Positions 8,873-17,659 of a DNA stretch of 64,000 nucleotides are shown here, piece by piece (the first letter of the stretch is position 1; each line of letters opens with the position of its first letter). The position numbers and the translations under genes were made by a program. The DNA is from Nocardia sp. alder85J (GTDB lineage: Bacteria; Actinomycetota; Actinomycetes; Mycobacteriales; Mycobacteriaceae), in the NCBI RefSeq assembly GCF_020176955.2, contig NZ_JAIUCZ020000002.1:992001-1056000 (forward strand), in the 5' to 3' direction. The notes beneath the pieces are model-generated. The model did no database searches. It worked only from the letters and a program-made list of their open reading frames with translations, and had not been told where the DNA came from.

Positions 8873-9778
8873 TTGACGCTCTCGACCTCGCCGGTCCCGT
8901 CCGCCGCCCTCGGCGCTCCCGAGCCGGCCACCGTGCGCGGCCCGGTTCCGCGACGCTTCCTCATGTGCCGCCCGGAGCACTTCGACGTCACCTACGCGAT
9001 CAATCCCTGGATGGACACCGGCACGCCGGTGGACCGCGGCAAGGCGGTCGCGCAGTGGGAGGCGTTGTGCGCGGTCTATCGGCAGCACGGGCACGAGGTG
9101 GATCTGATCGACGGTGTGCCCGGTCTGCCGGACATGGTGTTCGCCGCCAACGGCGGGCTGGTGATCGGCGATCGGGCGCTGTCGGCGCGGTTCGCCACGC
9201 CCGAGCGGGCCGCGGAAGGCCCGGCGTACCACCGCTGGATGAGCGAGCGCGGCCCGGCCCGGGTGGCCGCGGCGGCCGAATTCAACGAGGGCGAGGGCGA
9301 TTTCGCGATCGCCGGCGACCGGATCCTGGCCGGGACCGGGTTCCGCAGTTCGCGGGCGGCCCATCGCGAGGTGGAACGCTTCTTCGGGCGGCAGGTGGTG
9401 TCGCTGGAACTGGTCGACCCGCGGTTCTACCATCTGGACACCGCGTTGATGGCGCTCGGTGACACCGTCGCGTACTACCCGGCGGCGTTCTCCCCGGACA
9501 GCGTGCGGCTACTGGCCCGGTTGTATCCCGACGCGGTGCTGGCCGACGCCGGCGACGCGCAGGTGCTGGGGCTCAACGGGGTCTGCGACGGCTACCACGT
9601 CTTCCTCTCCGATCGGGCGGTCCGCCTGGCCGAGCAGTTGCGCGAGCGCGGCTACCACCCGGTCGGCGTCGACCTGTCGGAACTGCTGAAGTCCGGCGGC
9701 AGCGTGAAGTGCTGCACGCTGGAGTGGCACGGGTACCGTCAGTCCCGTCGCGGCGCGGTGACCACCATCGTGGTGTAG
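8873..9778 (+). CDS. Dimethylarginine dimethylaminohydrolase/amidinotransferase-superfamily protein (Rv2323c-like)
   Basis: The protein has the penta-propeller guanidine-modifying fold: PRRFLMCRPEHFDVTYAINPWMD, GLPDMVFAANGGLVIGDRAL, the catalytic His in FYHLDTALMAL and the catalytic Cys region GGSVKCCTLEWHG. The last motif has two adjacent Cys. The likely start is TTG 8873, preceded by GGGAG; this gives 301 residues, close to homologues. The family hydrolyses arginine derivatives to citrulline or ornithine products. In M. tuberculosis the homologue is next to rocD (ornithine aminotransferase), which is absent here. The substrate is therefore uncertain. It is likely controlled by the divergent AsnC protein. 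Confidence 0.85.
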   Translation: MTLSTSPVPSAALGAPEPATVRGPVPRRFLMCRPEHFDVTYAINPWMDTGTPVDRGKAVAQWEALCAVYRQHGHEVDLIDGVPGLPDMVFAANGGLVIGDRALSARFATPERAAEGPAYHRWMSERGPARVAAAAEFNEGEGDFAIAGDRILAGTGFRSSRAAHREVERFFGRQVVSLELVDPRFYHLDTALMALGDTVAYYPAAFSPDSVRLLARLYPDAVLADAGDAQVLGLNGVCDGYHVFLSDRAVRLAEQLRERGYHPVGVDLSELLKSGGSVKCCTLEWHGYRQSRRGAVTTIVV

Positions 9779-10548
9779 GCGGCGGTGAAGCTGCCGCCGA
9801 GCGCGTCGATGGCCGCGCCGACCTCGGTCAGCACCGCCTGCTGCCGGTCGGCGGGCAGCCGGGTCATCGGGCCCTGGGTGGGCATCTGGTCCAGCCACTC
9901 GTCGCGGGTGTAGGTGGGCTCCCAGTCGAATCGCCACTGCTCGGGCTGCTCGAACGCACCCGAGGCCGCGATGCTCTCGGCCACCTTGTCGAACAGCGGC
10001 CGGTACACCTCCAGGCCGGTGCGCTGGGCCTGGAAGTCGAAGGGGGAGTCGGGGACCACCCGGTGGTACACCTCGGCGAAGGCCAGTCGCACCGGCTCGG
10101 GCAGTTCGAACACGTGCCAGAACGGCGCCAGCCGGCCGCCGGGACGCAGCACCTCGGCGGCCTTCGCGGCCCCGGCGACCGGATCGACCCAGTGCCAGGC
10201 CGTCCCCGCGACCACGGCATCGAAGCGCCGCCCCGCGGATTCCCAGGTCTCGAAGGTGGCGATCTCGACCTCGAGTCCGGTCTGCCGGGCGAAGTCGGCC
10301 ATCCGGGCATCGGGTTCGACACCCAGCACCCGGGCGCCCGCCGCCGCGAACTGGCGTGTCGCGATGCCGGTGCCGCACCCGACATCGAGCACGTCCGGTT
10401 CCCGGCTCGCGGCGACGATTCGCTGGATCAGGGCCTCGGGATAGCCGGGGCGGGCACGGTCGTAGCGTGCGGCGTCGACGCCGAAGGATTCGGCGATCCC
10501 ACGGTGCTGATGGGGTGCGACCGGCGGTGGAGCTTCTGGAGTGGGCAT
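9739..10548 (-). CDS. Class I SAM-dependent methyltransferase (methyltransferase type 11)
   Basis: The 269-residue protein has SAM motif I VLDVGCGTGIATRQFA, an acidic motif II (VLGVEPD) and AWHWVDP after motif III. This pattern is typical of a clade often annotated as a class I methyltransferase next to TetR genes. ATG 10548 is used because it falls at the edge of the operator pair shared with the divergent TetR gene. Its 3' end overlaps the DDAH-like gene by 40 bases, convergently. The substrate is unknown; a resistance or detoxification role is only suggested by the TetR neighbour. Confidence 0.85.
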   Translation of the reverse strand: MPTPEAPPPVAPHQHRGIAESFGVDAARYDRARPGYPEALIQRIVAASREPDVLDVGCGTGIATRQFAAAGARVLGVEPDARMADFARQTGLEVEIATFETWESAGRRFDAVVAGTAWHWVDPVAGAAKAAEVLRPGGRLAPFWHVFELPEPVRLAFAEVYHRVVPDSPFDFQAQRTGLEVYRPLFDKVAESIAASGAFEQPEQWRFDWEPTYTRDEWLDQMPTQGPMTRLPADRQQAVLTEVGAAIDALGGSFTAAYTTMVVTAPRRD

Positions 10549-10576
10549 GCGCCCACAGTAGTGGGCCAATGCCCAC
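10541..10576. promoter_or_regulatory. Twin TetR operators GTGGGC-N4-GCCCAC
   Basis: Two inverted repeats with identical arms lie at 10541-10556 and 10561-10576, with centres exactly 20 bases apart (two helical turns). The first covers the methyltransferase start codon; both sit upstream of the TetR gene at 10616. This is the expected arrangement for cooperative binding of two repressor dimers on one DNA face and control of both genes. Confidence 0.7.
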
Positions 10577-10615
10577 TCAACAATCCGTGTTCGCTGCGAG
10601 CGATACCATCGAGCG

Positions 10616-11203
10616 ATGCCGACCGGAGTAGCGATTCGCGATGTGCGCCGACAGTTGTTCGACGCCGCCGAGCGGGTGCTGCTGCGCGACGGGCCCAGCG
10701 GGCTCACCAGCCGCGCGGTCACCGCGGAGGCGGGTGTCGCGAAAGGCGTGCTGCACCGGCATTTCGAGGATTTCGACGCCTTCCTGGCCGAACTCGTGCT
10801 CGACCGGGCCGGGCGGATGGACACTCAGGCCGCCGCGCTGCGCGACGCCGCGGGCGCCGGCACGGTGGTCGCCAATCTGACCGCGGCGCTGACCGCCCTG
10901 TTCGAATCGGTCGCGGTCGCCGTGGTGGCGCTCATCGTCTTCCGTGACGAACTGCGCCACCGGTTGCGGGAGACCTGGCCCGCGGGAGTGCCGATCCTGA
11001 CCGAGGGCGCGATCATGGTGACCGAATACCTCACCGCGGAACGCGAACTCGGCCGCCTGGCGCCCGACGCCGAGGTCGACGCCCTGGCTCCCCTGCTGAT
11101 CGGCACCGCGCACCTGCTGTTCGCCGACCGGACCGGCGACCGTCCGGACTCCGTCGCCGTGAGCCGGGCCGTCACGACCGTGGTCGGTGGCGTCCTGCGC
11201 TGA
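10616..11203 (+). CDS. TetR/AcrR family transcriptional regulator
   Basis: The 195-residue protein has an N-terminal TetR helix-turn-helix (RQLFDAAERVLLRDGPSGLTSRAVTAEAGVAKGVLHRHF) and a divergent all-helical ligand domain. It is divergent from the methyltransferase, separated by the paired operators, so it probably represses both. The ligand is unknown. Helix 3 reads GVLHRHFEDFD, with His in place of the more usual Tyr-Tyr. Confidence 0.9.
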   Translation: MPTGVAIRDVRRQLFDAAERVLLRDGPSGLTSRAVTAEAGVAKGVLHRHFEDFDAFLAELVLDRAGRMDTQAAALRDAAGAGTVVANLTAALTALFESVAVAVVALIVFRDELRHRLRETWPAGVPILTEGAIMVTEYLTAERELGRLAPDAEVDALAPLLIGTAHLLFADRTGDRPDSVAVSRAVTTVVGGVLR

Positions 11204-11314
11204 TACCCGTTGACGCCCGGCGCAATTCGAGCGGGCGGCCGGTGCCGGCGGCGGTGGACGGCCGCGCGCAGCGGACGGCCGGGCGACCCCGGAACGCCTG
11301 GTGCGCTGCCGAGG

Positions 11315-12499
11315 TCAGTGCCCGGGCGGGGTGATGCGGTAGCCGTCCGGCTCGGCCACCACGTCGGTGGCGGCGCCGCGGGGGCGGCCGCAGCGGCGTT
11401 CGCAGCCCGACCAGTGCTGCCGTCCCGGCACCTCGAGCGCGTCGGCGGTGAGTCCGTGCTCGGCGGCGGCGGGCGGGCCGTCGTGGATCCGGCCGTCCGC
11501 GACGGCGGTGGCGGCGTCGGCCCGGACGTCGGTGCGGGACTTGGCGCAGCCGGGCTGTCCGGCGCACGCGCTGACGAGCAGCCACGGGGAGCCGGCGTCG
11601 AAGATCAGGCCCATCGGCGCGAGCACCCGGACGGCGGTTTCGGCCACCCCTTCGTCCAGGTCGGTGAGGACCAGGCTGCGCCACGGCGTCACCACGAGCG
11701 GGCGTTCGACGGCGGCGAGGAATTCGGCGGTCCGGGTCGGCAGGCTGCCCAGCGGCACACCCGCTCCGAGCGCCACCCGGCCGTCGTCCTGGGTGAGCCA
11801 GCCGATCGGAATGTCGTGGTGGGCACCGAATTCCAGCGGTTCGGTGGTCGCGGTGAGGCCGAGGTCCGCGATCACCCAGGCGATGCCGCCGGGTACCTCG
11901 TGCAGCCGCCACCGGTCACCGCGCACCCGCTGGAAACCGTGTGCGGCGGCCAGCATCGTGTCGACGGCCCGATCCGCGGGCACCCGGACGCCGGTGTCGC
12001 GACCGCCGAGCAGCAGCGCGTACTCGTCGCCGCCGGTGGCGTGCAGGCCGATGTCGCCGCCGAGCCCGCTGATGTCGCCGCGGCCGTCGTCGAGGGTGAA
12101 CAGCACCCGGCCGGGCAGTTCGGACAGTTCCGGCGCGGCCTGCAAGGCCGCGTCCAGTGCCGGGATCAGGGGGTGCACATCGGCCCAGCCGCCGACCCGG
12201 CCGGACAACGGGGACGCCACGATATTGCGCACCCGCTCGTGGGTCGGGCTGGGCAGCAGCTCGGCGGCGGCCAGCCGCTCGGCCAGCGCCGCCGCATCGT
12301 GCACCTGCCGCAACTGCACGTTGCCGCGCGAGGTCAACTCGATGGCGTCGTTGCCCAGCGCACGGGCCGCCTCGGCGAGGGCCTGCAACTGATCCGGGCG
12401 CAGCCGCCCGCCCGGCAGCCGGATGCGCGCCAGCGGGCCGTCGGCCGCCTCGTGCAGCCGCAGCACGCCGGGGCAGGAATCGGGCCGGGAGCGGGTCAC
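11315..12499 (-). CDS. cobG: Precorrin-3B synthase CobG
   Basis: CobG is the oxygen-dependent monooxygenase that makes precorrin-3B for ring contraction, so its presence marks the aerobic B12 route. The 394-residue protein has two ferredoxin/nitrite reductase-like halves (ELTSRGNVQLRQV, then GWADVHPLIPALDAAL and GGDEYALLLGG). It has the Fe4S4/siroheme-type Cys pattern C-x5-C (CAGQPGCAKS) and C-x3-C (SGCERRCGRP). GTG 12499 is the most likely start; the frame is open further upstream but not family-like. A 143-base gap separates it from the small membrane protein genes on the same strand. Confidence 0.93.
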   Translation of the reverse strand: MTRSRPDSCPGVLRLHEAADGPLARIRLPGGRLRPDQLQALAEAARALGNDAIELTSRGNVQLRQVHDAAALAERLAAAELLPSPTHERVRNIVASPLSGRVGGWADVHPLIPALDAALQAAPELSELPGRVLFTLDDGRGDISGLGGDIGLHATGGDEYALLLGGRDTGVRVPADRAVDTMLAAAHGFQRVRGDRWRLHEVPGGIAWVIADLGLTATTEPLEFGAHHDIPIGWLTQDDGRVALGAGVPLGSLPTRTAEFLAAVERPLVVTPWRSLVLTDLDEGVAETAVRVLAPMGLIFDAGSPWLLVSACAGQPGCAKSRTDVRADAATAVADGRIHDGPPAAAEHGLTADALEVPGRQHWSGCERRCGRPRGAATDVVAEPDGYRITPPGH

Positions 12500-12642
12500 G
12501 ATCCACCAGCCTACGAGGCGTGGACCGGCGGTGCGGTGCCGGGACGCGGTCCGGGGTCCGGCGGGGTGGAGAAACGCACAGCGCTCCGGCGAGGGCCCCG
12601 AGGCCGGCGGTCGGAGACGCCGGGCCCCGGGGGTGAGTGCGG

Positions 12643-12972
12643 TCAGATGCCGGGCCAGGTGCGCGGCGCGGCGGCTCGGGCGGCCGCACGCCGGCGCGCC
12701 CGGGCGGCGCTGGCCTGGTCCCATTCGTCGGTGAGCAGATTCGGCCCGCCGTGGTGGTGGGTGTGGTCGCGGTGCACGGTCGCGGCGAGTACCCCGATGC
12801 TGACGATCACGACCGCGGCGCACAGGCCGCCCGCGACCATCGCCCAGCGGGTGTGGCCGCTGGCGGCGGCGGTCAACGCCATCGCCAGCGTGGCGAAGCC
12901 GATCAGCACGGCCAGATAGCTCGTCCAGGCGACGAACCGGTTGCGGCGAGCCCAGATCGGAGTGGCGCGCAT
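12643..12972 (-). CDS. Small two-helix membrane protein with His-rich tail, paralogue 1
   Basis: The 109-residue protein starts at ATG 12972 behind GGAAGGA. It opens WARRNRFVAWTSYLAVLIGF, has two predicted membrane helices (about 15-35 and 45-65) and a cytoplasm-like tail beginning HRDHTHHHGGPNLLTDEWD, followed by an Arg/Ala-rich end. The next gene upstream encodes a clear paralogue. The family is unknown to me. Location between cobG and cobN and the His cluster suggest, but do not prove, a link to cobalt or another metal. Confidence 0.75.
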   Translation of the reverse strand: MRATPIWARRNRFVAWTSYLAVLIGFATLAMALTAAASGHTRWAMVAGGLCAAVVIVSIGVLAATVHRDHTHHHGGPNLLTDEWDQASAARARRRAAARAAAPRTWPGI

Positions 12973-13031
12973 GGATGCGTCCTTCCGTGGTCGGTGAATG
13001 GGGTCGTCGGTGAGCGAAGTCGCCGGGGCGG

Positions 13032-13316
13032 TCAGCCGCGGCGGCGGAGCCGGGGAGCCCGTTGCCAGCTGTCGGACAGCAATCGTGGGGTGGTGTGGTG
13101 GTCGGAGTGATCGCGGCGCACCGTGGATTCGAAGACCACCAGACCGGTGATCGCGACCACCGCGCACAGCACGGCAGCGACCACCGCGAGGTGGGGCCGA
13201 TCACCGGCAGCAGCCGCCAGCGCCATTGCTAGCAAAGCAACAGCAACCATCATGCTTGTTATCCCTGACCAGGCAGCAAAGCGGTTCCGCCTGGCCCACC
13301 CGGGCGAGTTCGGCAT
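13032..13316 (-). CDS. Small two-helix membrane protein with His-rich tail, paralogue 2
   Basis: The 94-residue protein from ATG 13316 (MPNSPGWARRNRFAAWSG) shares with its neighbour the WARRNRFxAW start, two helices, and a tail reading RRDHSDHHTTPRLLSDSWQ against HRDHTHHHGGPNLLTDEWD. The two genes are tandem, 59 bases apart, and likely arose by duplication. They run toward cobG and share an upstream region with the divergent cobN riboswitch leader. Function is unknown. Confidence 0.75.
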   Translation of the reverse strand: MPNSPGWARRNRFAAWSGITSMMVAVALLAMALAAAAGDRPHLAVVAAVLCAVVAITGLVVFESTVRRDHSDHHTTPRLLSDSWQRAPRLRRRG

Positions 13317-13439
13317 ACTTTGAGCGTACGCCTGTGGATCGAATTCGGGGAGAGGAAACGGACTGGTCGTTCTGTGTCGCCGAGCGTTCGCGGCGGTGGG
13401 CACCGGGACCCGGTGCGGGGGTGGGCCGGTCGGTTCGCG

Positions 13440-13555
13440 GTAGCATCCGGGGGCTTGCCGGAACGAGGAAACCGGTGTGATTCCGGGCGGTCGCGCCACT
13501 GTGACAGTCAGACCCTCCAGGCGGGCAGACCACCGATGGGCGCATGACCCGAGGA
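13440..13555 (+). promoter_or_regulatory. Cobalamin riboswitch controlling cobN
   Basis: The leader shows the ordered hallmarks of the class: GGAAC and GAGGAAACCGGTGTGATTCC, then the B12 box GCGCCACTGT at about 13494-13503, then AGTCAGACC and a closing GGCGGGCAGACC stretch. The ribosome-binding site GAGGAAAGG lies immediately after, so adenosylcobalamin binding would be expected to block cobN translation. The exact 5' boundary is approximate. Confidence 0.88.
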
Positions 13556-13565
13556 AAGGCTCGCC

Positions 13566-16500
13566 GTGATACTGCTGCTGTCCACGTCCGATACCGACCT
13601 GTTGTCCGCGCGGGCCGGTGGCGCCGACTACCGGCTGGGGAATCCGGCCCGGTTGCTGCCCGACGATCTGCCGGGGCTGCTCGACGGCGTCGATCTGGTG
13701 GTGGTCCGGTTGCTCGGCGGTCGCCGGGCCTGGGAAGAGGGCCTGGACGCGCTGCGCGCGAGCGGAATTCCGCTGGTGGCCCTCGGCGGTGAGATGGCGC
13801 CCGACGCCGAGCTGATGGAATGTTCGACGGTGCCCGGCGGCGTCGCCGCCGACGCGCACAACTACCTCGCCGCGGGCGGTCCGGCCAATCTGCGGCAACT
13901 GCACCACTTCCTGTCCGACACCGTGCTGCTCACCGGGCACGGATTCGAGCCGCCGGTGCAACTGCCCGCCTGGGGTGCGCTGGAACGCGCCGCGCGCGAG
14001 GTGGACGGTCCCACCGTCGCGGTGCTCTACTACCGTGCCCAGCATCTGGCCGGGAACACCGCCTACATCGAGGCGTTGTGCGCGGCGATCGAGGATGCGG
14101 GCGGGCGCCCGCTGCCGCTGTACTGCGCGTCGCTGCGCACCGCCGAACCCGCGCTGATCGACACCCTGCGCGCCGCCGACACACTGGTGGTGACGGTGCT
14201 CGCGGCCGGCGGCAGCACCCCCGCCGCGGTGTCCGCCGGCGGCGACGACGCGGCCTGGGACATCGGCGCGCTCGCCGACCTGGACGTGCCGATCCTGCAG
14301 GGCCTGTGCCTCACCGGCAGCCGGGCGCAGTGGGCCGGCAACGACGACGGCCTCTCGCCGCTGGACGTCGCCACCCAGGTGGCGGTGCCCGAATTCGACG
14401 GGCGGCTCATCACGGTGCCGTTCTCGTTCAAGGAGTTCGACGCGGACGGGCTGTCGAGCTATGTGCCCGATCCGGAGCGGGCGGCCCGGGTGGCCGGAAT
14501 CGCGGTGCGGCACGCCCGGTTGCGGCACATCCCGCCCGCGGGGCGCCGGATCGCGCTGATGCTGTCGGCGTATCCGACCAAGCACGCGCGGATCGGCAAC
14601 GCGGTCGGCCTGGACACCCCGGCCAGCGCGATCCGGCTGCTGGCCGCCATGCGGGAGGCGGGGTACGACCTGGGCCCGGCCGGCGCGGTGCCCGGCCTCG
14701 AGGAGCGCGACGGCGACGCGCTGATCCACGCGATCATCGCCGCGGGCGGCCAGGATCCGGACTGGCTGACCGCGGAACAGTTGGAGGGCAACCCGATTCG
14801 CATCTCCGCGGCGCGCTATGCGAGCTGGTTCGGCACGCTGCCGGCGGAGCTGCGCGAAGCGGTCGTCGCGGCGTGGGGGCCGCCGCCGGGTGAACTGTAC
14901 GTGGACCGGTCCGCCGATCCGGCGGGTGAGATCGTCATCGCCGCGCTGCGTTTCGGCAATCTGGTGCTGATGGTGCAGCCGCCGCGCGGCTTCGGCGAGA
15001 ATCCGGTGGCGATCTACCACGATCCGGATCTGCCGCCGAGCCACCACTATCTGGCGGCCTACCGGTGGCTGTCGATGCCGGACGCGGACGGCGGCTTCGG
15101 GGCGCACGCGCTGGTGCATCTCGGCAAGCACGGCAATCTGGAATGGCTGCCGGGCAAGACCGTCGGCATGTCCGCGGCCTGCGGTACCGATGCGGCGCTG
15201 GGTGATCTGCCGCTGATCTACCCGTTCCTGGTCAACGATCCGGGCGAGGGCACCCAGGCCAAGCGCCGCGCGCACGCCACCCTGGTCGATCACCTGATCC
15301 CGCCCATGGCGCGGGCCGAGACCTACGGTGACATCGCCCGGCTGGAGCAACTGCTCGACGAGCACGCCAACATCTCCGCGCTCGATCCGGCGAAACTGCC
15401 GGCGATCCGGCAGCAGATCTGGACGCTGATGCGGGCGGCCGAGATGGACCACGATCTCGGACTGTCCGACCGGCCCGACGAGGACGCCTTCGACGACATG
15501 CTGCTGCACGTCGACGGCTGGCTGTGCGAGATCAAGGACGTGCAGATCCGCGACGGCCTGCACGTGCTCGGTCAGGCGCCGATGGGCGAGACCGAGCTGG
15601 ATCTGGTGCTGGCGATGCTGCGCGCACGGCAACTGTGGGGTGGTGAGATCGCGGTGCCCGGCCTGCGGGAGGCATTGGGGCTGGACGAATCCGGCGGCGA
15701 GTCGCGTGAGCGGGTGGACGCGGTCGAGGCGCGGGCGCGGGCGCTGCTGGCCGGGTTGCAGGCGGCCGAGTGGTCGGCGGATGCGGTGGACGACCTGCTG
15801 GGCCGGTACGTGGTCGTCGGCGACCCTGTGCCGGTTGATGATCCGGCGGTGGCCGGTGATCCGGCGGCGATTCTGGTGCCCACGAACCGGATCGAGACGT
15901 TGCGGGCCGTGTTGCGTTTCGCCGCAACCGAAGTCGTGCCGCGGCTGCGGCAGACCGGGGTGGAGATCGATCGGGTGCTGCACGCGCTGAACGGTGGATT
16001 CATCCCGTCCGGGCCGAGCGGATCACCGCTGCGTGGCCTGATCAACGTGCTGCCCACCGGGCGCAATTTCTATTCCGTGGACCCGAAGGCGGTGCCGTCG
16101 CGACTGGCCTGGGAAACCGGTCAGGCGATGGCGGATTCGCTGCTGGACCGCTACCGCGCCGATCACGGCGAGTATCCGCGTTCGGTGGGCCTGTCGGTGT
16201 GGGGCACCTCCGCGATGCGGACCTCCGGCGACGACATCGCGGAAGTGCTCGCGCTGCTGGGCGTCCGGCCGGTGTGGGACGAGGCCAGCCGGCGGGTGAC
16301 CACACTGGAGGCGATCCCCCTCGCCGAACTGGGCCGCCCCCGCGTCGATGTCACCGTCCGCATCTCCGGATTCTTCCGGGACGCGTTCCCGCACGTGCTG
16401 GCGCTGCTGGACGATGCGGTGCGGCTTGTCGCGGGGCTGGACGAGCCGGCCGAGTCGAATTACGTACGGGCACACAGCCAGGCGGATCTGGCCGGGCACG

Positions 16501-17234
16501 GCGACGAGCGCCGGGCCACCACCCGGATCTTCGGTTCCAAGCCCGGGACCTACGGTGCGGGGTTGCTGCAACTGATCGACTCGCGCAGCTGGCGCACCGA
16601 CGACGATCTCGCGCAGGTCTACACCGCGTGGGGCGGTTACGCCTACGGCCGCGACCTCGACGGCGCCCCGGCGGCCGACGACATGCGGACCGCCTATCGG
16701 CGAATCGCGGTGGCCGCCAAGAACACCGACACCCGTGAGCACGACATCGCGGACTCCGACGACTATTTCCAGTACCACGGCGGCATGGTCGCCGCGGTGC
16801 GCGCGCTGACCGGGCGCAACCCCGAGGCGTACATCGGCGACAGCACCCGGCCGGACGCGGTGCGCACCCGCACGCTGTCGGAGGAGACCACGCGGGTCTT
16901 CCGCGCCCGGGTGGTGAATCCGCGCTGGCTGGAGGCCATGCGCCGGCACGGCTACAAGGGCGCGTTCGAGATGGCGGCGACTGTCGACTACCTGTTCGGC
17001 TACGACGCCACCACCAATGTGGTCGCCGACTGGATGTACGAGAAGCTCTCCGAGAGTTACGTTTTCGACGAGACCAACCGGAAGTTCATGGAGCAGTCGA
17101 ATCCGTGGGCGCTGCACGGCATCGCCGAACGGCTGCTGGAGGCCGCCGAACGCAAGCTGTGGCAGCACCCGCAGCCGGAGACGCTGGACCGGCTGCGGCA
17201 GGTCTACCTGGAGACCGAGGGCGAGCTGGAGTAG
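13566..17234 (+). CDS. cobN: Cobaltochelatase subunit CobN
   Basis: CobN is the large subunit of the ATP-dependent cobalt chelatase that inserts Co2+ into hydrogenobyrinate a,c-diamide. The 1222-residue protein is full length for the family (about 1200). It carries signature stretches such as LMLSAYPTKHARIGNAVGLDTP, HLGKHGNLEWLPGK, SVWGTSAMRTSGDDIAEVLALLG and FGSKPGTYGAGLLQLID. GTG 13566 follows a strong GAGGAAAGG site. It is expected to work with CobS/CobT or ChlI/ChlD-type AAA subunits, not found in this window. Expression is probably under the upstream cobalamin riboswitch. Confidence 0.95.
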   Translation: MILLLSTSDTDLLSARAGGADYRLGNPARLLPDDLPGLLDGVDLVVVRLLGGRRAWEEGLDALRASGIPLVALGGEMAPDAELMECSTVPGGVAADAHNYLAAGGPANLRQLHHFLSDTVLLTGHGFEPPVQLPAWGALERAAREVDGPTVAVLYYRAQHLAGNTAYIEALCAAIEDAGGRPLPLYCASLRTAEPALIDTLRAADTLVVTVLAAGGSTPAAVSAGGDDAAWDIGALADLDVPILQGLCLTGSRAQWAGNDDGLSPLDVATQVAVPEFDGRLITVPFSFKEFDADGLSSYVPDPERAARVAGIAVRHARLRHIPPAGRRIALMLSAYPTKHARIGNAVGLDTPASAIRLLAAMREAGYDLGPAGAVPGLEERDGDALIHAIIAAGGQDPDWLTAEQLEGNPIRISAARYASWFGTLPAELREAVVAAWGPPPGELYVDRSADPAGEIVIAALRFGNLVLMVQPPRGFGENPVAIYHDPDLPPSHHYLAAYRWLSMPDADGGFGAHALVHLGKHGNLEWLPGKTVGMSAACGTDAALGDLPLIYPFLVNDPGEGTQAKRRAHATLVDHLIPPMARAETYGDIARLEQLLDEHANISALDPAKLPAIRQQIWTLMRAAEMDHDLGLSDRPDEDAFDDMLLHVDGWLCEIKDVQIRDGLHVLGQAPMGETELDLVLAMLRARQLWGGEIAVPGLREALGLDESGGESRERVDAVEARARALLAGLQAAEWSADAVDDLLGRYVVVGDPVPVDDPAVAGDPAAILVPTNRIETLRAVLRFAATEVVPRLRQTGVEIDRVLHALNGGFIPSGPSGSPLRGLINVLPTGRNFYSVDPKAVPSRLAWETGQAMADSLLDRYRADHGEYPRSVGLSVWGTSAMRTSGDDIAEVLALLGVRPVWDEASRRVTTLEAIPLAELGRPRVDVTVRISGFFRDAFPHVLALLDDAVRLVAGLDEPAESNYVRAHSQADLAGHGDERRATTRIFGSKPGTYGAGLLQLIDSRSWRTDDDLAQVYTAWGGYAYGRDLDGAPAADDMRTAYRRIAVAAKNTDTREHDIADSDDYFQYHGGMVAAVRALTGRNPEAYIGDSTRPDAVRTRTLSEETTRVFRARVVNPRWLEAMRRHGYKGAFEMAATVDYLFGYDATTNVVADWMYEKLSESYVFDETNRKFMEQSNPWALHGIAERLLEAAERKLWQHPQPETLDRLRQVYLETEGELE

Positions 17235-17255
17235 GCGCCCCCGCCCTCCTACTCC
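17228..17255. terminator. Possible bidirectional terminator between cobN and the F420 protein gene
   Basis: Inverted repeat GGAGTAGG / CCTACTCC with a 12-base loop overlaps both convergent stop codons. No T-run follows, so it is a candidate only. Confidence 0.35.
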
Positions 17256-17641
17256 GGGCGGCCCGCGGTGATCTCGATGCCGACGGTGCCGTTGCGGCCG
17301 CGGCGCAGGGTGCTGGCGGTCACGACGAGCCAGCCGGGCAGCGAGTAGCGCTTCTTGATCAGCGTGCGGGTGCGGTCGCCACCGGCCTCGTCGAGGATGT
17401 GGGCGGTGGCCTCGACCACCTCGTCGCCCTGGGGTTTGCCGGAGGCGTTGCAGGCCTGCACCGTGACCGCGGGGTTGCGGCGGATCCGCTTCACCTTCCA
17501 GCTGTCGGCGACGGTCCAGACGTACAGTTTGCCGTCGTCGAGTGCGGCCCAGATCGGCGTGCCGACCGGGGTGCCGTCCTTGCGGAAGGTGGTGAGCAGC
17601 ACGTATTTCGCGGTACCGGCGGTGCCGAAGGGGTTGTCCAC
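17249..17641 (-). CDS. PPOX-class F420-dependent oxidoreductase (Rv2061c-like)
   Basis: The 130-residue split-barrel protein shows YVLLTTFRKDGTPVGTPIWAALDDGKLYVWT and VKRIRRNPAVTVQAC, the FDOR-type flavin/deazaflavin reductase pattern. In M. tuberculosis the similar Rv2061c also lies next to cobN. The cofactor is inferred to be F420; the substrate is unknown. It is convergent with cobN and 18 bases downstream of the map stop, so it may be the last gene of the map transcript. Confidence 0.85.
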   Translation of the reverse strand: MDNPFGTAGTAKYVLLTTFRKDGTPVGTPIWAALDDGKLYVWTVADSWKVKRIRRNPAVTVQACNASGKPQGDEVVEATAHILDEAGGDRTRTLIKKRYSLPGWLVVTASTLRRGRNGTVGIEITAGRPE

Positions 17642-17659
17642 CCGCGCAGCCTATCCGGT

